The notes under the pieces were generated by a model. The model was not told where the DNA came from and ran no database searches. It was given only the letters and a program-made list of their open reading frames with translations. DNA of 23,227 nucleotides from CAYPZL01 sp964415045 (GTDB lineage Bacteria > Planctomycetota > Phycisphaerae > Sedimentisphaerales > Anaerobacaceae). Numbering within the stretch: the first letter of the stretch is position 1; every line of letters starts with the position of its first letter. The DNA is taken from the NCBI GenBank assembly GCA_964415045.1, contig CAYPZL010000084.1, forward strand, positions 1 through 23,227, in the 5' to 3' direction. Shown here one piece after another: positions 16,245 through 23,175 of this stretch. Both the position numbers and the translations under genes were made by a program.

Positions 16245-17195
16245 TTAGCGAGATATCTCCGCCGGGCGCTGGCCGAGCGCGAGCCGGGCCATGACGGGGA
16301 AGTGGTCGGAAGGGTACTGGCCATCCTTGTTGTCGCGGAGGATCTCGGCACCGACGACCTTCACGCCGGGCTGGGTGAATACGTAGTCGATCTTCTCGCC
16401 CGAGCGGGCGCCTTTGAAGCCGTTGAATGTCCCGACGTCCGTCGCCTCGGGGTGCAGCACGCGAAAGGTATCGACCAGCGGGACGGGGTTCTCAGCAAGT
16501 TCTGCGCCTTCGACGCGGAGTTCTCCCTTGAGGTATCGCACCGCCGGGTTGCTCTCTCCGGCGTTGAAATCGCCCGTGACGATGACCGGATCGTCGTGCT
16601 TGCGGTCGCCGATGCGCCGGGCCAGCAAAACCGCGCTCTTTTCGCGCGAGGGCTGCGACCGGTGGTCCAGGTGGACGTTGAAGAGGTAGAAGGCCTTGCC
16701 CGAGCCTTTGCGGACGAATCGACCCCAGGTGCAGATGCGGGTGCAGGCGTTGCCCCAGGTGATCGAGCCGGGGACCTCCGGCGTATCGGAAAGCCAGAAC
16801 GTGCCCGAGTCGGTGACTTTAAGCCGGTCGGTACGGTAGAGGATTCCGCTGTACTCGCCCTTGGTCTTGCCGTCGTCGCGGCCGACGCCGATCTCGCCGT
16901 ATAGCGGCACCGCTTCGCGCATCTCGTCGATTTGAAAACGCAGCGCCTCCTGCAAGCCCACGACGTCACAGTCGTGCTCGCGCAGCACGTCGAAAACCAG
17001 CTCACACCGGTTCTTCCAACGGTTGGCGCCGTCGTTGGCGGTGCCGTAGCGAATGTTGAAACTCATCACGCGCAGCTCGTCGCCGTCGGCCTCCCGCGCG
17101 CCCGAAGCCGATGCGCCCGGGGACATGAGAAGTCCGAGGACCACGGCCAGCAACAAGAAGGCCTTCAGCGTTTGCGGTACAGCACGATATTCCAT
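16245..17195 (-). CDS. Endonuclease/exonuclease/phosphatase-family protein, secreted
   Basis: A 316-residue hydrolase of the EEP (DNase I/inositol-phosphatase-like) superfamily with an N-terminal signal peptide or anchor (about 9-30). Conserved elements appear in order: MSFNIRYG with Asn47, LQE with Glu83, FNVHLDH with His175, VTGDFNAG with Asp209 and Asn211, KIDYVF, and SDHFPV with Asp297-His298, so the metal-dependent active site is complete. The substrate could be nucleic acid, a phospholipid or a sugar phosphate. ATG at 17195 has AGGAG just upstream; a longer frame to 17318 runs into the neighbouring repeat and is rejected. The gene is flanked on both sides by inverted copies of the MITE-like element. 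Confidence 0.92.
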   Translation of the reverse strand: MEYRAVPQTLKAFLLLAVVLGLLMSPGASASGAREADGDELRVMSFNIRYGTANDGANRWKNRCELVFDVLREHDCDVVGLQEALRFQIDEMREAVPLYGEIGVGRDDGKTKGEYSGILYRTDRLKVTDSGTFWLSDTPEVPGSITWGNACTRICTWGRFVRKGSGKAFYLFNVHLDHRSQPSREKSAVLLARRIGDRKHDDPVIVTGDFNAGESNPAVRYLKGELRVEGAELAENPVPLVDTFRVLHPEATDVGTFNGFKGARSGEKIDYVFTQPGVKVVGAEILRDNKDGQYPSDHFPVMARLALGQRPAEISR

Positions 17196-17225
17196 GGCAT
17201 TCTCCTGAAGGGATTTGAACCGGGC

Positions 17226-17392
17226 TTTTGCAAAATGGCGATTAGGCTTATATTCTTCAAGGAAATCGTTGGTTTGATTTCCTTGAAGAACAGGCTTATA
17301 TGCCAAGATGCAGAGCACGTACGTTCTCGGGAGGAAAAATCGCGAAGAAGATTTTTCCTCCCTAAAGTAAGCCTAATCGCCATTTTGCAAAA
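17226..17392 (+). repeat. MITE-like inverted-repeat element, copy 2 (intact)
   Basis: A 167-bp non-coding element with perfect 25-bp terminal inverted repeats (17226-17250 and 17368-17392) beginning TTTTGCAAAATGGCGATTAG. Inside are two perfect hairpins with 8-nt loops: a 15-bp stem at 17253-17290 (TTCTTCAAGGAAATC) and a 13-bp stem at 17329-17362 (GGGAGGAAAAATC). It fills most of the space between larE and the EEP gene, so its hairpins could end larE transcription. It is inverted relative to copy 1 and has the same orientation as copy 3. No target duplication is obvious. Confidence 0.92.
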
Positions 17393-17403
17393 CTCCCCTT
17401 GGA

Positions 17404-18243
17404 CTATGATTCGAGGGTGGTTTTCTTCTGTTCTTCGGAAAGGGCCTCGTTCAATGACCCGGAACGGAAGCCCTGGAGGTCCAGCGTGACGAATTTGAAG
17501 CCCAGCGACTGGAGCTTCTCGATGACCCTGGTGCGGACGGGATCGGCTACAAGCTTGGCAACGTCCCGGGGGCGAACCTCGATCCGCGCGATGGTGTCGT
17601 GATGGCGAACGCGGACCTCGACGAAACCGAGCCGGCGGAGCAGGCGTTCGGCCTCGTCGACCTGGCGCAGCCGCTCATCGGTGATCGGCAGGTGATACTG
17701 AAGCCGCGAGACTAAGCACGGGTTGGCGGGCATCTCGGCGGTTTGCAGCCCCAGCCGCCGGCTCAGCTCCCTGATCTCGCTTTTGGTCAGCTCCGCCTCG
17801 GCCAGCGGCGAGCGAATGCCGAACGTCTCCAGCGCCTTGTTGCCCGGGCGAAAGTCGATCTTGTCGTCGGCGTTGGTCCCGAAGACGACGTGCTCGAACC
17901 CGCGCTGCTTCGCCAGCGCCGTCAGCGATTTGCAGATGTTGGACTTGCAGTGGAAACAGCGCTGCGGCGTGTTGGCGACGAACTCAGGATCGGCCAGATC
18001 GTTGGGTTCGACCGCGATCAGCTCGACGCCGATCTGCCCGGCGGTCTTTCGCGCGTGCTCGAACTGCCCCTGCGGCTGCACGATACCAACGGAGATGCAC
18101 GCCAGCACGCGCTCGGCCCCGAGCGTATCGACCGCCGCCTTCAGCAGCAGCGTGCTGTCCACCCCCCCCGAATACGCCACCAGCACCGAGCCCAAATCCC
18201 TGAGCACTAGTTGGAGAGAACGATATTTTTCTTCGATGTCCAT
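17404..18243 (-). CDS. larE: LarE sacrificial sulfur transferase for nickel-pincer cofactor
   Basis: LarE is a PP-loop ATP pyrophosphatase that adenylates the carboxylates of the pyridinium biscarboxylic acid nucleotide and adds sulfur, a step in making the LarA cofactor. The 279-residue protein has the PP-loop SGGVDS at 25-30 and Cys176 in NPCLVSR, at the same position as the sacrificial Cys176 of the Lactobacillus plantarum enzyme. Cys96, Cys99 and Cys104 (RCFHCKSNIC) also occur. The gene starts 2 nt after the nucleotidyltransferase stop, hence probable cotranslation. LarB and LarC, also needed for the cofactor, are not in the window; the LarA-like gene lies 7 kb away on the same strand. 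Confidence 0.93.
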   Translation of the reverse strand: MDIEEKYRSLQLVLRDLGSVLVAYSGGVDSTLLLKAAVDTLGAERVLACISVGIVQPQGQFEHARKTAGQIGVELIAVEPNDLADPEFVANTPQRCFHCKSNICKSLTALAKQRGFEHVVFGTNADDKIDFRPGNKALETFGIRSPLAEAELTKSEIRELSRRLGLQTAEMPANPCLVSRLQYHLPITDERLRQVDEAERLLRRLGFVEVRVRHHDTIARIEVRPRDVAKLVADPVRTRVIEKLQSLGFKFVTLDLQGFRSGSLNEALSEEQKKTTLES

Positions 18244-18245
18244 GC

Positions 18246-18833
18246 TCAACTGTATGTCGCCACTTCGGCGAGCGCCCTTTCCAGCAGGCCCTCCACGGCC
18301 AGCCCTTTGGCGCGGCCGGCTAAGTAGTCGAGATCCAGAGCCTTTCCCTGCACCGCCAGCACACCCACGATGTCGGTCCAGTGCCGGTCGGAGGCACGGT
18401 CGTCCTCGGTGATGCGGCGCAGCTTGAGCAGGATGACGTCTTCGGGCGAGACGAAACAGAGGTCGCCCTCGGCCGACTCCCCCAGGCGCACGACCCGGCT
18501 GCGCAGAAGCAACTGCTGCTCGAACTCGCTCGGGCCCAGCAGAAAGATGTCGATTTTGAAGGCGGTCTCGAAATGCACGATGCTGAAGCTGCCGCAACAG
18601 TTCAACGCCCGCTGCATCGCCTCTTCGCTGATGTAGAACTCGTCCTTGAGCATCTCGCAGAAGCGATCCGCCACCGCTGGAAACGGATAGAGCGCCACGT
18701 CCGCATCGCGGGTGAAGCGCACGGTCCCGTAGAGGCTGCTGGCGATCGAGCCGCCGATCGCATAGGGAATACCGAGCGCATCGAGCGCGTCGGTCAGCCG
18801 TTCCAGGACTTGGATCTCTCGCTGCTGGCTCAC
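18246..18833 (-). CDS. Minimal nucleotidyltransferase-fold protein
   Basis: The 195-residue protein has a nucleotidyltransferase core: IPYAIGGSIASSLYG with GGS at 27-29, followed by RFTRDADVAL with Asp43 and Asp45 as the metal-binding pair. It resembles small NTases grouped with AbiEii-type toxins and related uncharacterised families; transferred group and target are unknown. The GTG at 18833 shares GTGA with the stop of the small upstream gene, which is why it is preferred over in-frame starts further up that are only shadow sequence. The pair looks like a two-gene cassette placed directly ahead of larE. Confidence 0.82.
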   Translation of the reverse strand: MSQQREIQVLERLTDALDALGIPYAIGGSIASSLYGTVRFTRDADVALYPFPAVADRFCEMLKDEFYISEEAMQRALNCCGSFSIVHFETAFKIDIFLLGPSEFEQQLLLRSRVVRLGESAEGDLCFVSPEDVILLKLRRITEDDRASDRHWTDIVGVLAVQGKALDLDYLAGRAKGLAVEGLLERALAEVATYS

Positions 18834-19093
18834 TGTGTTGGCGCCCCGTATGCCGCTTCGAAAAGCTCGCTGCCCAAATGCTGGCGGGCCCAGAGCCGCC
18901 AGAGCTGCTCGTCGGTGGCGTCGGGGTGGCGCATTTTCAGTCCGGCCAGCGCCAGCTCCCGACCCGTCCGGCACGTCTGGAAAACGAGCTCCAGCTTCCG
19001 ACCCGGCGACATCTTGCGATAGATGTCATACTGCGCCCGCGACGCCTCCAGCGACGTATCGTTCCGCTCGCGTGTCAACTGCGACCCCATCAT
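18830..19093 (-). CDS. Small conserved protein paired with nucleotidyltransferase
   Basis: An 87-residue protein, no enzyme motif. The region from IYRKMSPGRKLELVFQ through ELALAGLKMRHPDATDEQLWRLWARQHLG resembles short proteins with a SP..R......R.LA...I....P..S..EL.......G pattern that occur beside nucleotidyltransferase-like genes in many bacteria; I know no established function. It is helical and charged and could be a partner or antitoxin of the next gene, which it overlaps by 4 nt. Two consecutive ATGs (19093, 19090) are both preceded by a GGGG purine stretch. Confidence 0.75.
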   Translation of the reverse strand: MMGSQLTRERNDTSLEASRAQYDIYRKMSPGRKLELVFQTCRTGRELALAGLKMRHPDATDEQLWRLWARQHLGSELFEAAYGAPTQ

Positions 19094-19245
19094 CGGCCCC
19101 TTTCACCCGTATCGGCCCGTGCAAAACATCAGCCCTATAGAATACACCATGACCCCGCCCGAGGGTAGAGAGGATTCCGCGTTTCCAGGGGAAAGAGCGC
19201 GAAGGTCTTGCGGATTCTCGCTGTTGTCCTGCGTTGGACTCTCGG

Positions 19246-19357
19246 GTGGCAGCGTCAAGGCCGCAGGCCTTGGCGATGGCTCAACGCCTGAGGACCCTTT
19301 GACAGCATACGAAGTGGAGAAGTCCACCATCGCCAAGCTGGCGCTTGACGCTGCCAC
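19246..19357. repeat. Long imperfect inverted repeat in intergenic gap
   Basis: Arm 19246-19279 (starts GTGGCAGCGTCAAG, ends TTGGCGATGG) pairs with arm 19327-19357 (CCATCGCCAA to CTTGACGCTGCCAC) over some 30 bp with a central mismatch patch, leaving a loop of about 47 nt. The left arm also folds on itself (CAAGGCCGCAGGCCTTG). It lies downstream of the serpin-like gene and upstream of the small NTase partner, so it may be a repeat element or an mRNA-end structure. No second copy was seen in the window. Confidence 0.7.
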
Positions 19358-19382
19358 GCGCCGGAGGTGCCGTTGACTGTGG

Positions 19383-21038
19383 CTACTGCCTTCTTTCCGT
19401 CGCCAAGATCAGCAATTCAGCGTTGTCCACCCACATCACGAAGAACGGGTGTTTCGTGCCGCGCTTCTTCATGTAAACGAGAAAAGGCCGGTCGAACGCG
19501 AAACACCTTGGAACTGCGGCCTCGGCCAGAATGGCTTCGCTTTCCAGCACTGCGCCGGACCGGTCAAGCCGGAACTCTATCGTCTGGAGCGCCTCGGCGA
19601 TCGGATTGGCCGGCTCTGCACGGGCAATGACCTTGCCTATGAGCTCGTGGAAGCGATGGTCGATCCTCCAGAACATCTCGGGCACGTGCAGGATATCCGT
19701 CCTGGGAAACCATCGCGCAATCTCGTAACCGTTTCGCGTCCTGAATTGCTCGGCTTGAAGGCGGATGTACTCGAGCGTCTCGGCCAGGGTTCCCTTCGGC
19801 TCAACCACCGCGACAACTACCTGGTAGGGCTCGCTGTGTCGGCACAAATCCAAAGCGTACTCCTGGAGCTCCCAGGGGCGTCCCTCAGACCCACGGCAGT
19901 ACAGTATCTCCACTTGCTCCCGCATGTTTCCGTACTGTGGCTGGTAGGCTTCCCACAGACCAAAGCCGGCGACCTGTGTCTTGACGCCGTGAGAATCGAC
20001 GAAGGCCAGTCCCGCGTCGAGCTGGCGATAGGGGTATTTGAAAGGCACATTGGCCTTGAGATAAGAATAGGCCAGAATATCCCGGCGACCGAGGCCGTAA
20101 TCATCGAAATCCGGGAGCGTGTGCGACGGGAACTTCGCCGCCATCTCTCTTCGGATTCTCTCGATGATCCCGTCTTCTCCCCGTCCGCCGGCGGCGTAGA
20201 ACGACTCGGGTTCCAGGTCCGCACTCGATTGTTCGGCCGCATTGAGACGAGCCGCAACCTCCTCGGCCCCGATGACCTCCAGCGGGGCCCCGATCACACG
20301 ATCCCTCACCTCGTTCCAGGCCAACTGAAACGATGAGCACCAGATGACGTTCCGGCCCTCGCCAAACGGCGTATCCAGCGTCGGCACGACGACGGTCCGC
20401 GCGAGCGACTCAGAGCCGGCCGAGAACGTCGGCGTCTTCCTCCCGTATGTCACGCGCTGGACAACGTACGCGCCCAGATCGGTGGAATCGAAAGCGCCCG
20501 CTGCCAGGATCAGCCCAACCCCGGCCGCGACCGCGATGCCTGCACGCGGCACACCCAGCCCGCCAGCCTTGGCCAGCCGGTGCGCTGTTCGCCCCAGCAG
20601 GACGCCGAGGAAGACGACTCCGATCCACCACAAGCCCAGCAGAACCGCCCCGCCTTTCCAGGGACCAAGTTGGATCAAAGGCAACGCACCTATCAGAACA
20701 AAAAGCGGTGCAGCGACGGAGAACCGGCGGGCCGCGCGGCGGATTCGTGTCTCATCCTCGGGACCGCTGGCGGAGAATGCAACAGGGTTGCGATGCATGC
20801 CCCACACGGCTGCGGCGCCGAGCAGCGGAGCCACCAGCCACACCAACACGATGGAAGTGCAGGAAACGCATTCGTACAGGGCGCCGAGACGGCCGAGTTG
20901 CGGCTGTCCGGCCCGAAGACACCAGGCTATAGCCCCGACGACCAGGGCCAGCCCCGCAACGATGCAGACCGAGCCGGCCAGTGCGAACCTCTGGGGATAG
21001 GATTTCCATGCCGTCTCCGCTGCCCCGCGGTGTTCCAT
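19383..21038 (-). CDS. Membrane protein with serpin-like C-terminal region
   Basis: A 551-residue protein with about five membrane helices in the first 210 residues followed by a large soluble part. The end carries a serpin-type signature: FAFDRPFLVYMKKRGTKHPF near the C-terminus matches the strand where serpins read F..D.PFLF.I, and earlier segments (AYSYLKANVPFKYPY, VVVAVVEPKGTLAETLEYI) fit the serpin sheet order. The stretch where the reactive-centre loop should be (after RLDRSGAVLESEAIL) looks about ten residues too short, so protease inhibition is doubtful. ATG at 21038 has GGGGAG 8 nt upstream; 21056 is an alternative start. The serpin relation is remembered-pattern inference; the membrane topology is clearer. 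Confidence 0.75.
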   Translation of the reverse strand: MEHRGAAETAWKSYPQRFALAGSVCIVAGLALVVGAIAWCLRAGQPQLGRLGALYECVSCTSIVLVWLVAPLLGAAAVWGMHRNPVAFSASGPEDETRIRRAARRFSVAAPLFVLIGALPLIQLGPWKGGAVLLGLWWIGVVFLGVLLGRTAHRLAKAGGLGVPRAGIAVAAGVGLILAAGAFDSTDLGAYVVQRVTYGRKTPTFSAGSESLARTVVVPTLDTPFGEGRNVIWCSSFQLAWNEVRDRVIGAPLEVIGAEEVAARLNAAEQSSADLEPESFYAAGGRGEDGIIERIRREMAAKFPSHTLPDFDDYGLGRRDILAYSYLKANVPFKYPYRQLDAGLAFVDSHGVKTQVAGFGLWEAYQPQYGNMREQVEILYCRGSEGRPWELQEYALDLCRHSEPYQVVVAVVEPKGTLAETLEYIRLQAEQFRTRNGYEIARWFPRTDILHVPEMFWRIDHRFHELIGKVIARAEPANPIAEALQTIEFRLDRSGAVLESEAILAEAAVPRCFAFDRPFLVYMKKRGTKHPFFVMWVDNAELLILATERRQ

Positions 21039-21134
21039 AGCCGCTTCTCCCCGCATACAGGCGTTCACGTCCCCCGCTTTCGATCTCCGCCCGATTCGGC
21101 CACGCGGTGCCGGGCCGCATCCCGGACGAAGAAC

Positions 21135-21206
21135 AGCCGATGGAGAGATTTGAACTCTCAACCCCAGCTTTACGAAAGCTGTGCTCTACCATTGAGCTAC
21201 ATCGGC
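21135..21206 (-). tRNA. tRNA-Thr (anticodon CGU)
   Basis: On the minus strand all four stems pair perfectly: acceptor GCCGATG/CATCGGC, D-stem GCTC/GAGC, anticodon stem CAGCT/AGCTG and T-stem GAGAG/CTCTC with TTCAAAT loop. The anticodon loop is TTCGTAA, giving anticodon CGT (21172-21174), which reads ACG threonine codons. The discriminator base is T, as usual for many bacterial tRNA-Thr, and CCA is not encoded. It lies between the serpin-like gene and the divergent PQQ-like gene. Confidence 0.95.
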
Positions 21207-21514
21207 ATCCAGGCTTGTATCATATCGTCTGGCGGCCCATCTGTAAAGAGTGAAAATCGGCCACCGTGCAGGTGTGTATGCTGATTTTCGGGCAACGCCC
21301 TTTTGGACCAGCAGGGGCCGGGTGCGCCCGTAGGGGCCCCGGATGACACACCCGCGTCAGGATGTTCTCACACGCGCGCCCGTCCGGATGCGAAACGCAG
21401 CGGGTCCTTCTTGCAACCGGGGGCGAATCCTGATACAAGGCTGCCAGTGAACGGCGTCGAGCCGTGGGCAACAGGTCCGTGGGGAAACTGTCAAACCAGT
21501 GAGGAGCCGCTGCC
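21207..21514. other. Intergenic region between tRNA-Thr and the PQQ-like gene
   Basis: This 308-nt gap encodes no convincing protein. It contains GGATGACACACC at 21341, matching one end of the GTCATCCTGA-type repeat, inside a GC-rich stretch with GGGGCC runs that may be a decayed repeat copy. A weak plus-strand promoter candidate, TTGCAA (21411-21416) with TACAAG (21434-21439) at 17 bp spacing, and a good GAGGAG ribosome site 8 nt before the ATG at 21515 serve the next gene. Confidence 0.45.
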
Positions 21515-22774
21515 ATGTTCGCATCACCGACCACCATCCGCCGATACATGTCCATCCTGCTGATTGCGGGCCTCGTCACAGCGAACTCAGCCTGGGCCGA
21601 CGCGGAGGAGGCGTTCTGGCCCCAGTTTCACGGGCCGAACCGGGATAACCATTCCACCGAAACGGGCTTTCTCAAGCAGTGGCCCGAGGGCGGCCCCGCG
21701 TTGCTGTGGACGGCGGAGGGGATCGGGCACGGCTATTCCGGCGTCTCCATCGCCTCGGGCATGATCTACACCGCCGGCAGCATCGAGAAGGACACCGTTA
21801 TCACCGCCCTGGATATGGATGGGAAGATCCTCTGGCAGTTCGAGAACGGCCCGGGCTGGACGGGAGACCGCCCCGGCACGCGCAGCACCCCGACCGTCGA
21901 CGGCGACCGGCTCTACCACCAGAGCCCCGTGGGCAATCTCGTCTGCCTGGACGCCAGGACCGGGCGCAAGCACTGGCAGATCAATACGCTCGAGAAGTTT
22001 CGGAGCAAGACGAGCACGTGGGCCCTGGCCGAATCCCTGCTGATCGACGGGGATCGCGTGATCTGCTGTCCGGGCGGGCCGCAGACGTCCGTGGCGGCGC
22101 TCGATAAGAGGACCGGGGCGGTCGTCTGGACCGCGCCGAGCACGGGCGAACTGGCCGGCTACGGCTCCCCCTTTCTGTTCGACCTCGACGGCCTCCGCAT
22201 CATCGCCACCATGACCGCCAAGGCCGTGATCGGAGTCAACGCCGACACCGGCGCGCTGCTGTGGCACGTCAAGCACGAGTCCTACGCCGACGAGAACGTC
22301 ATGATCCCCATCGTCCGTGACGGCCACCTCTTCGTCAGCAGCCTCAAGGCCGGCTCGGTCAAGTGGAAGCTCGACGTCAACGACGGCAAGGTCTCGCTCA
22401 CCGAGATCTGGCGGACGCAGGAGCTGGACAACCACCACGGCGGGATTGTGCTCATCGGCGGCAATCTCTACGGCAACAGCACCTTCCGCAACAGCAGGCG
22501 GTGGGTCTGCCTGGACTGGGAGACTGGCGCCGCCAAGCACGTGGACGAGGGTGTGGGCAAAGGCTCGCTCACCTGCGCCGACGGCATGCTCTATACGCTC
22601 AGCGAGGACGGCCGCATGGGCCTGGTCCGTCCCACCCCGGACGGCCACGAGCTCGTCAGCGCATTTGACATTCCCAAAGGAGGCAAAGGCAAGAGCTGGG
22701 CCCACCCCGTCGTCTGCGCGGCCCGACTCTACATCCGACACGGAAACTTCCTCTACGCCTACGCCCTGCGATAG
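21515..22774 (+). CDS. Secreted PQQ-like beta-propeller repeat protein
   Basis: A 419-residue protein with a signal peptide cleaved near AWA (residue 28), then the WPQFHGPNRDN motif that opens many planctomycete PQQ-like propeller proteins. Repeated blades with the pattern of a Gly-Lys/Arg-Thr turn follow (MDGKILWQFENG, ARTGRKHWQIN, KRTGAVVWTAP, ADTGALLWHVK, WETGAAKHVD). The blades resemble PQQ-dependent alcohol dehydrogenases, but the metal and PQQ ligands of the enzymes are not evident, so it may be structural or binding. It is the only intact plus-strand protein gene here. GAGGAG 8 nt upstream supports the ATG at 21515; an ATG at residue 12 is a possible alternative. Confidence 0.9.
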   Translation: MFASPTTIRRYMSILLIAGLVTANSAWADAEEAFWPQFHGPNRDNHSTETGFLKQWPEGGPALLWTAEGIGHGYSGVSIASGMIYTAGSIEKDTVITALDMDGKILWQFENGPGWTGDRPGTRSTPTVDGDRLYHQSPVGNLVCLDARTGRKHWQINTLEKFRSKTSTWALAESLLIDGDRVICCPGGPQTSVAALDKRTGAVVWTAPSTGELAGYGSPFLFDLDGLRIIATMTAKAVIGVNADTGALLWHVKHESYADENVMIPIVRDGHLFVSSLKAGSVKWKLDVNDGKVSLTEIWRTQELDNHHGGIVLIGGNLYGNSTFRNSRRWVCLDWETGAAKHVDEGVGKGSLTCADGMLYTLSEDGRMGLVRPTPDGHELVSAFDIPKGGKGKSWAHPVVCAARLYIRHGNFLYAYALR

Positions 22775-22907
22775 TGTAGTATGAGAACCCATGAAAGCGA
22801 AGCATCCCGACCGCAAATTCGACACCAGCAAAGTGGTGCCGCCGGCCTAACCACGAGAGGAGCCGCGCCAAGGTAGGCGCTCCGACGCATCGTCCGATAA
22901 GATATAC

Positions 22908-23036
22908 ATGGACGACATAGACCAAATGTTGAAAGAAGGTGTTGAGAATCTGTTCCCGCACTTGACCGAACGACAGCGGCGTCTGTCAGCCGCCTGCGAG
23001 GCTCGCGCTCTAACCCGACTTTCCCTATTCGCTTGA
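22908..23036 (+). pseudogene. ISAzo13-type transposase N-terminal remnant
   Basis: ATG at 22908 opens 42 residues whose first 35, including LFPHLTERQRRLSAACEARAL, resemble the start of ISAzo13-family transposases (pattern PHLDERQRRL..AEA.AL). The usual continuation (a G-rich turn and helix-turn-helix) is missing; after Ala34-Leu35 the frame reads a short unrelated tail to the TGA at 23034-23036. The rest of the transposase is absent before the window end. The call rests on a short match. Confidence 0.5.
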
Positions 23037-23175
23037 AAAACGCTCGTAAGTCCCTATTCTACCGTCCGCAGATGACAAAGGTCGGCACTACACCGCGATT
23101 CAAGCCAGATCGGACCCTGCATCCGCGATAATAGACCGCTATCGCAGGAAATATTTTTCAGATTTCTCACATGAG

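Noticed and set aside
17196..17318. Longer N-terminus for the EEP gene
   Set aside because: The extra 41 residues are translated from the MITE-like element; the ATG at 17195 has a Shine-Dalgarno and places the signal peptide at the N-terminus.
15882..17392. CRISPR array
   Set aside because: The repeats are few, inverted, and of hairpin type with unequal spacing; there are no regular spacers or cas genes.
19103..19357. Minus-strand 84-codon open frame
   Set aside because: Spans the long inverted repeat, low-complexity and unlike any family; no ribosome site.
22791..22850. 19-codon open frame after the PQQ-like gene
   Set aside because: Very short, no ribosome site, no recognisable similarity; chance is sufficient explanation.
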